Assembly (NCBI GenBank): GCA_945952175.1 | Contig: CAMFHW010000182.1 | Location: 1 to 7,847, forward strand | DNA length: 7,847 nucleotides | Direction of reading: 5' to 3' | From: an uncultured Phenylobacterium sp. | GTDB lineage: Bacteria; Pseudomonadota; Alphaproteobacteria; Caulobacterales; Caulobacteraceae | Shown here: positions 6,479-7,847 of the stretch, piece by piece | How the letters are laid out: each line of letters starts with the position of its first letter | Position numbering within the stretch: position 1 is the first letter of the stretch | Notes under the pieces: generated by a model | What the model saw: only the letters and a program-made list of their open reading frames with translations | Database searches by the model: none | What the model was told of the DNA's origin: nothing | Program-made: the position numbers and the translations under genes

Positions 6479-6519
6479 GGCGGGGGATTTCGCCCGCCAA
6501 AGCGTCATCTGCGGGCGAA
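6479..6519 (+). promoter_or_regulatory. Two overlapping, mutually exclusive hairpins in spacer
   Basis: Hairpin 1 pairs GGCGGG (6479-6484) with CCCGCC (6493-6498) around an 8-nt loop. Hairpin 2 pairs TTCGCCCGC (6489-6497) with GCGGGCGAA (6511-6519), a perfect 9-bp stem with a 13-nt loop. They share the segment 6493-6497, so only one can form at a time. This arrangement is typical of attenuators or RNA switches, but the region may not be transcribed, and there is no poly-T end. Confidence 0.4.
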
Positions 6520-6523
6520 CCAT

Positions 6524-6563
6524 GCTCGCGGACGCGACGAATCTTGTCGCGAGCGGTCGCGAG
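6524..6563. repeat. Nested inverted repeat and 10-bp-period direct repeat
   Basis: CGCGAC (6533-6538), loop GAATCTT, GTCGCG (6546-6551) form a perfect hairpin nested inside a GCTCGCG/CGCGAGC pairing (6524-6530 with 6548-6554). GTCGCGAG recurs exactly 10 bp later (6546-6553 and 6556-6563), one helical turn, as expected for tandem binding of a DNA-binding protein. It lies 48-87 nt upstream of paralogue B. Confidence 0.45.
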
Positions 6564-6565
6564 AT

Positions 6566-6580
6566 GTCACATAACGTGAC
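6566..6580. promoter_or_regulatory. Operator-like inverted repeat before paralogue B
   Basis: GTCACATAACGTGAC has perfect 5-bp arms (GTCAC/GTGAC) around ATAAC. It ends 30 nt before the start of paralogue B, close to where the different palindrome lies in front of paralogue A (23 nt). The spacing is a little short for a canonical CRP-type site. No -10/-35 assignment is convincing. Confidence 0.35.
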
Positions 6581-6610
6581 TATTCGTTAACACTTGAGGT
6601 TCGTCCTTCC

Positions 6611-6835
6611 ATGTTCGTGACCGCTCTGGCCGCCGGCCTTCTGATGTTCGCCGACGCCACCCCGGCCGCGCCGGCCGCCGCCAAGCCCGCCATGGAGCGG
6701 GTCTGCACCAAGACCAAGCAGGACAACACCAACATCCCGAAGGTGAGCTGCTACATGAAGGCGGTGAAGCCCGCCGTCGCCTCCACTGAAGTCGCCAAGG
6801 TCGGCGAAACCGCCGACGCCTCCACCACTCACTAA
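6611..6835 (+). CDS. Small exported C-x14-C protein, paralogue B
   Basis: A 74-residue tandem paralogue of the gene 171 nt upstream. It has the same leader (MFVTALAAGLLMFADATPAA), a shorter Ala/Pro linker, then KPAMERVCTKTKQDNTNIPK and VSCYMKAV with Cys32 and Cys47, again 14 residues apart. The tail differs (VASTEVAKVGETADASTTH). The first 60 bases match paralogue A at 58 positions, both differences silent, whereas the mature parts are strongly diverged. Stops in the frame upstream confirm this start region; the nearest GAGG is 11 nt before the ATG, so translation may be weaker than for A. Function unknown. A GC-rich hairpin follows its stop. Confidence 0.75.
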   Translation: MFVTALAAGLLMFADATPAAPAAAKPAMERVCTKTKQDNTNIPKVSCYMKAVKPAVASTEVAKVGETADASTTH

Positions 6836-6844
6836 GCCGTTCCA

Positions 6845-6867
6845 CGGGCCGACCGGGGGCCGGCCCG
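6845..6867. terminator. GC-rich hairpin between converging genes
   Basis: CGGGCCG (6845-6851) pairs with CGGCCCG (6861-6867) around a 9-nt loop, followed on the + strand by CCTTTCCTC. It starts 9 nt after the stop of paralogue B and lies just past the end of the DUF924 gene on the other strand, so a bidirectional terminator is likely. The T-run is only three bases. Confidence 0.5.
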
Positions 6868-6874
6868 CCTTTCC

Positions 6875-7429
6875 TCATCCCGAGAAGCCGCCGCCGTCGA
6901 GGAACGCCTGTTCCTCGGCGGTCGTGTCGCGTCCCAATGCTGCATTGCGGTGAGGGAAGCGGCCGAACCGCACGATGATGTCGCGGTGGATGTTGGCCCA
7001 CTTCAGCGTGTCGATGTCGCCGGCGTCGTCGCGCAGGCGCTCGCACAGCCGCACGCTCTCGTCCTGGTCGGCCAGGTCCTCCGAATGCTCGAACGGCAGG
7101 TAGAAGAACGGGCGCAGGGCCGTGTCATGCGCCAGGTCGTGGCCGCGGGCGACCGCCTGGCGGGCGAAGGCGCGGGCCTTGCCGTCGGTAGCGAACTGGT
7201 GGGCCGAGCCGCGATAAAGATTGCGCGGGAACTGGTCCAGCAGCAGCAACAGGGCCAGCGCCCCCTCCGGATCGCCGATCCAGGCGTCGTACTCGCCGCG
7301 GGCGGCCGCGTGATGGGTCGGCTCGTATTTCAGCCGGATCGTGTCATCGAAGCCGTCCGACTTGGCGAACCACTTCTTGGGCCCGGCGGCGCGCCAGAAC
7401 TGGGTGACGTCGTTGGGATTGGCGGGCAT
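6875..7429 (-). CDS. DUF924-family protein
   Basis: A 184-residue protein of the DUF924 family, a helical, TPR-like cytoplasmic family of unknown function. Family landmarks: FWRAAGPKKWF near the N-terminus (11-21), the signature LLLLLDQFPRNLYRG (60-74), FYLPFEHSEDLADQ (109-122), and the C-terminal HRDIIVRFGRFPHRNAALGR (148-167) with conserved His, Arg and Asn. The frame runs open well upstream of the start, but ATG 7427-7429 begins exactly where the family begins (MPANPNDVTQFW) and has GGAGG four bases before it. It converges on paralogue B and is divergent from the secreted protein at 7574. No membrane segment or signal peptide is visible. Confidence 0.9.
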   Translation of the reverse strand: MPANPNDVTQFWRAAGPKKWFAKSDGFDDTIRLKYEPTHHAAARGEYDAWIGDPEGALALLLLLDQFPRNLYRGSAHQFATDGKARAFARQAVARGHDLAHDTALRPFFYLPFEHSEDLADQDESVRLCERLRDDAGDIDTLKWANIHRDIIVRFGRFPHRNAALGRDTTAEEQAFLDGGGFSG

Positions 7430-7493
7430 CGGGCCTCCGGCGGGTGATGCGACTAGGTCGGCTGGCCGACACCTTTCGTTCAAGCTGGGTTCA

Positions 7494-7510
7494 GTTTGCA
7501 AGGCGCAAAC
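7494..7510. promoter_or_regulatory. Inverted repeat in divergent gap
   Basis: GTTTGC-AAGGC-GCAAAC is a perfect 6-bp inverted repeat 63 nt upstream of the secreted-protein gene and 65 nt upstream of the DUF924 gene. A second, GC-rich one (GTCGGC-TG-GCCGAC) lies at 7457-7470. Their central position in the 144-bp divergent gap fits operator sites, but no promoter hexamers are clear. Confidence 0.35.
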
Positions 7511-7573
7511 CTGCGGACAAGAGGGCAAGCAACCCGCCCGCGTCCGCAAGGGCCGGGCCCATCGAGTAAGACC

Positions 7574-7847
7574 ATGAAGACGGTGATGACAGGCGCCCTG
7601 GCGCTGGCCTTGATGGTCGGGACGGCCGGCGCGGCCCTGGCCCAGGAAGGCCCGGCGGGCGATCACGACCGCTGGCACGACGCCGGCGACCGGCCCCGGC
7701 CGCCGCAAAGGAGCGAGGCTCCGCGTCCGGCGCCACAGCCACAACAGCAGCCGCAGCAGGCCCCGCGCGCCGAGGCCCCGCGTCCGCAGCCCCAGGCCCA
7801 GGCGCCCTCGCAACCCGGCCCTGGCGGCTGGCAGCGCGGCCCCGACG
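7574..7847 (+). CDS. Secreted Pro/Gln-rich protein, possibly RcnB-like (3' partial)
   Basis: The frame opens at ATG 7574 and is still open at the window end, giving 91 visible residues. A textbook signal peptide (MKTVMTGALALALMVGTAGA then ALA, cleavage before QEG) is followed by a short acidic/His stretch (GDHDRWHDAGDRP) and a low-complexity Pro/Gln/Ala/Arg linker (about 40-82, with repeats such as EAPRP and PQPQ), ending in GGWQRGPD. In alphaproteobacteria this build often precedes an RcnB-type periplasmic domain (linked to nickel/cobalt homeostasis in E. coli), and the W-x-R-G motif would fit, but that domain lies outside the window. The assignment is therefore tentative. A weak GAG lies 7 nt before the start. 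Confidence 0.6.
   Translation, partial: MKTVMTGALALALMVGTAGAALAQEGPAGDHDRWHDAGDRPRPPQRSEAPRPAPQPQQQPQQAPRAEAPRPQPQAQAPSQPGPGGWQRGPD

Noticed and set aside
6440..6610. CRISPR-like array in the repeat-rich spacer
   Set aside because: The repeats are short, different from each other and not regularly spaced with unique spacers.
7430..7813. N-terminal extension of the DUF924 protein
   Set aside because: The DUF924 domain begins at ATG 7429 with GGAGG upstream. The extension is the antisense of the divergent secreted-protein gene and its promoter region.

Overview
The window is high-GC DNA with GC-biased third codon positions, almost certainly from an alphaproteobacterium of the Caulobacteraceae (Caulobacter/Phenylobacterium type). 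That placement rests on the DHFR N-terminus (an 'IARARNGVIG' extension of the kind I remember from Caulobacter), the signal-peptide-bearing retropepsin/PDZ protein, and an intergenic palindrome of the 'GGCCGGGACAAGCCCGGCC' kind. It looks like chromosomal housekeeping and accessory DNA. I see no phage, IS, CRISPR, rRNA or tRNA gene.

Layout, left to right. (1) Positions 1-248 hold the 3' end of an unidentified helical protein on the + strand, which collides stop-to-stop with an AraC-family regulator on the - strand (245-973). (2) A 51-bp divergent gap leads to a + strand pair: a secreted retropepsin-like aspartic protease with a PDZ domain (1025-2881) and, 27 nt later, a GFA-family zinc protein (2909-3379). 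(3) After a hairpin and a dispersed-repeat-like inverted repeat, the - strand carries, in order of transcription, thyA (6035-5193), folA (5076-4558) and an SMP-30/gluconolactonase-like gene (4447-3536). ThyA makes dTMP and releases dihydrofolate, and FolA reduces that back to tetrahydrofolate, so these two form the classical dTMP/folate cycle. A long REP-like palindrome sits between them. (4) Divergent from thyA are two small tandem paralogous genes (6212-6439 and 6611-6835). Both encode short, apparently exported proteins with a C-x14-C pair, and their first 20 codons are almost identical at the DNA level. The spacer between them is rich in hairpins. (5) A GC-rich hairpin separates the second paralogue from a convergent DUF924-family gene (7429-6875). 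Divergent from that, a secreted Pro/Gln-rich protein, possibly of the RcnB type, begins at 7574 and runs off the end of the window.

The least explained part is 6.04-6.84 kb: the paired small exported proteins, the strict conservation of their leader DNA, and the different palindromes in front of each. No gene-free stretch exceeds about 180 bases.
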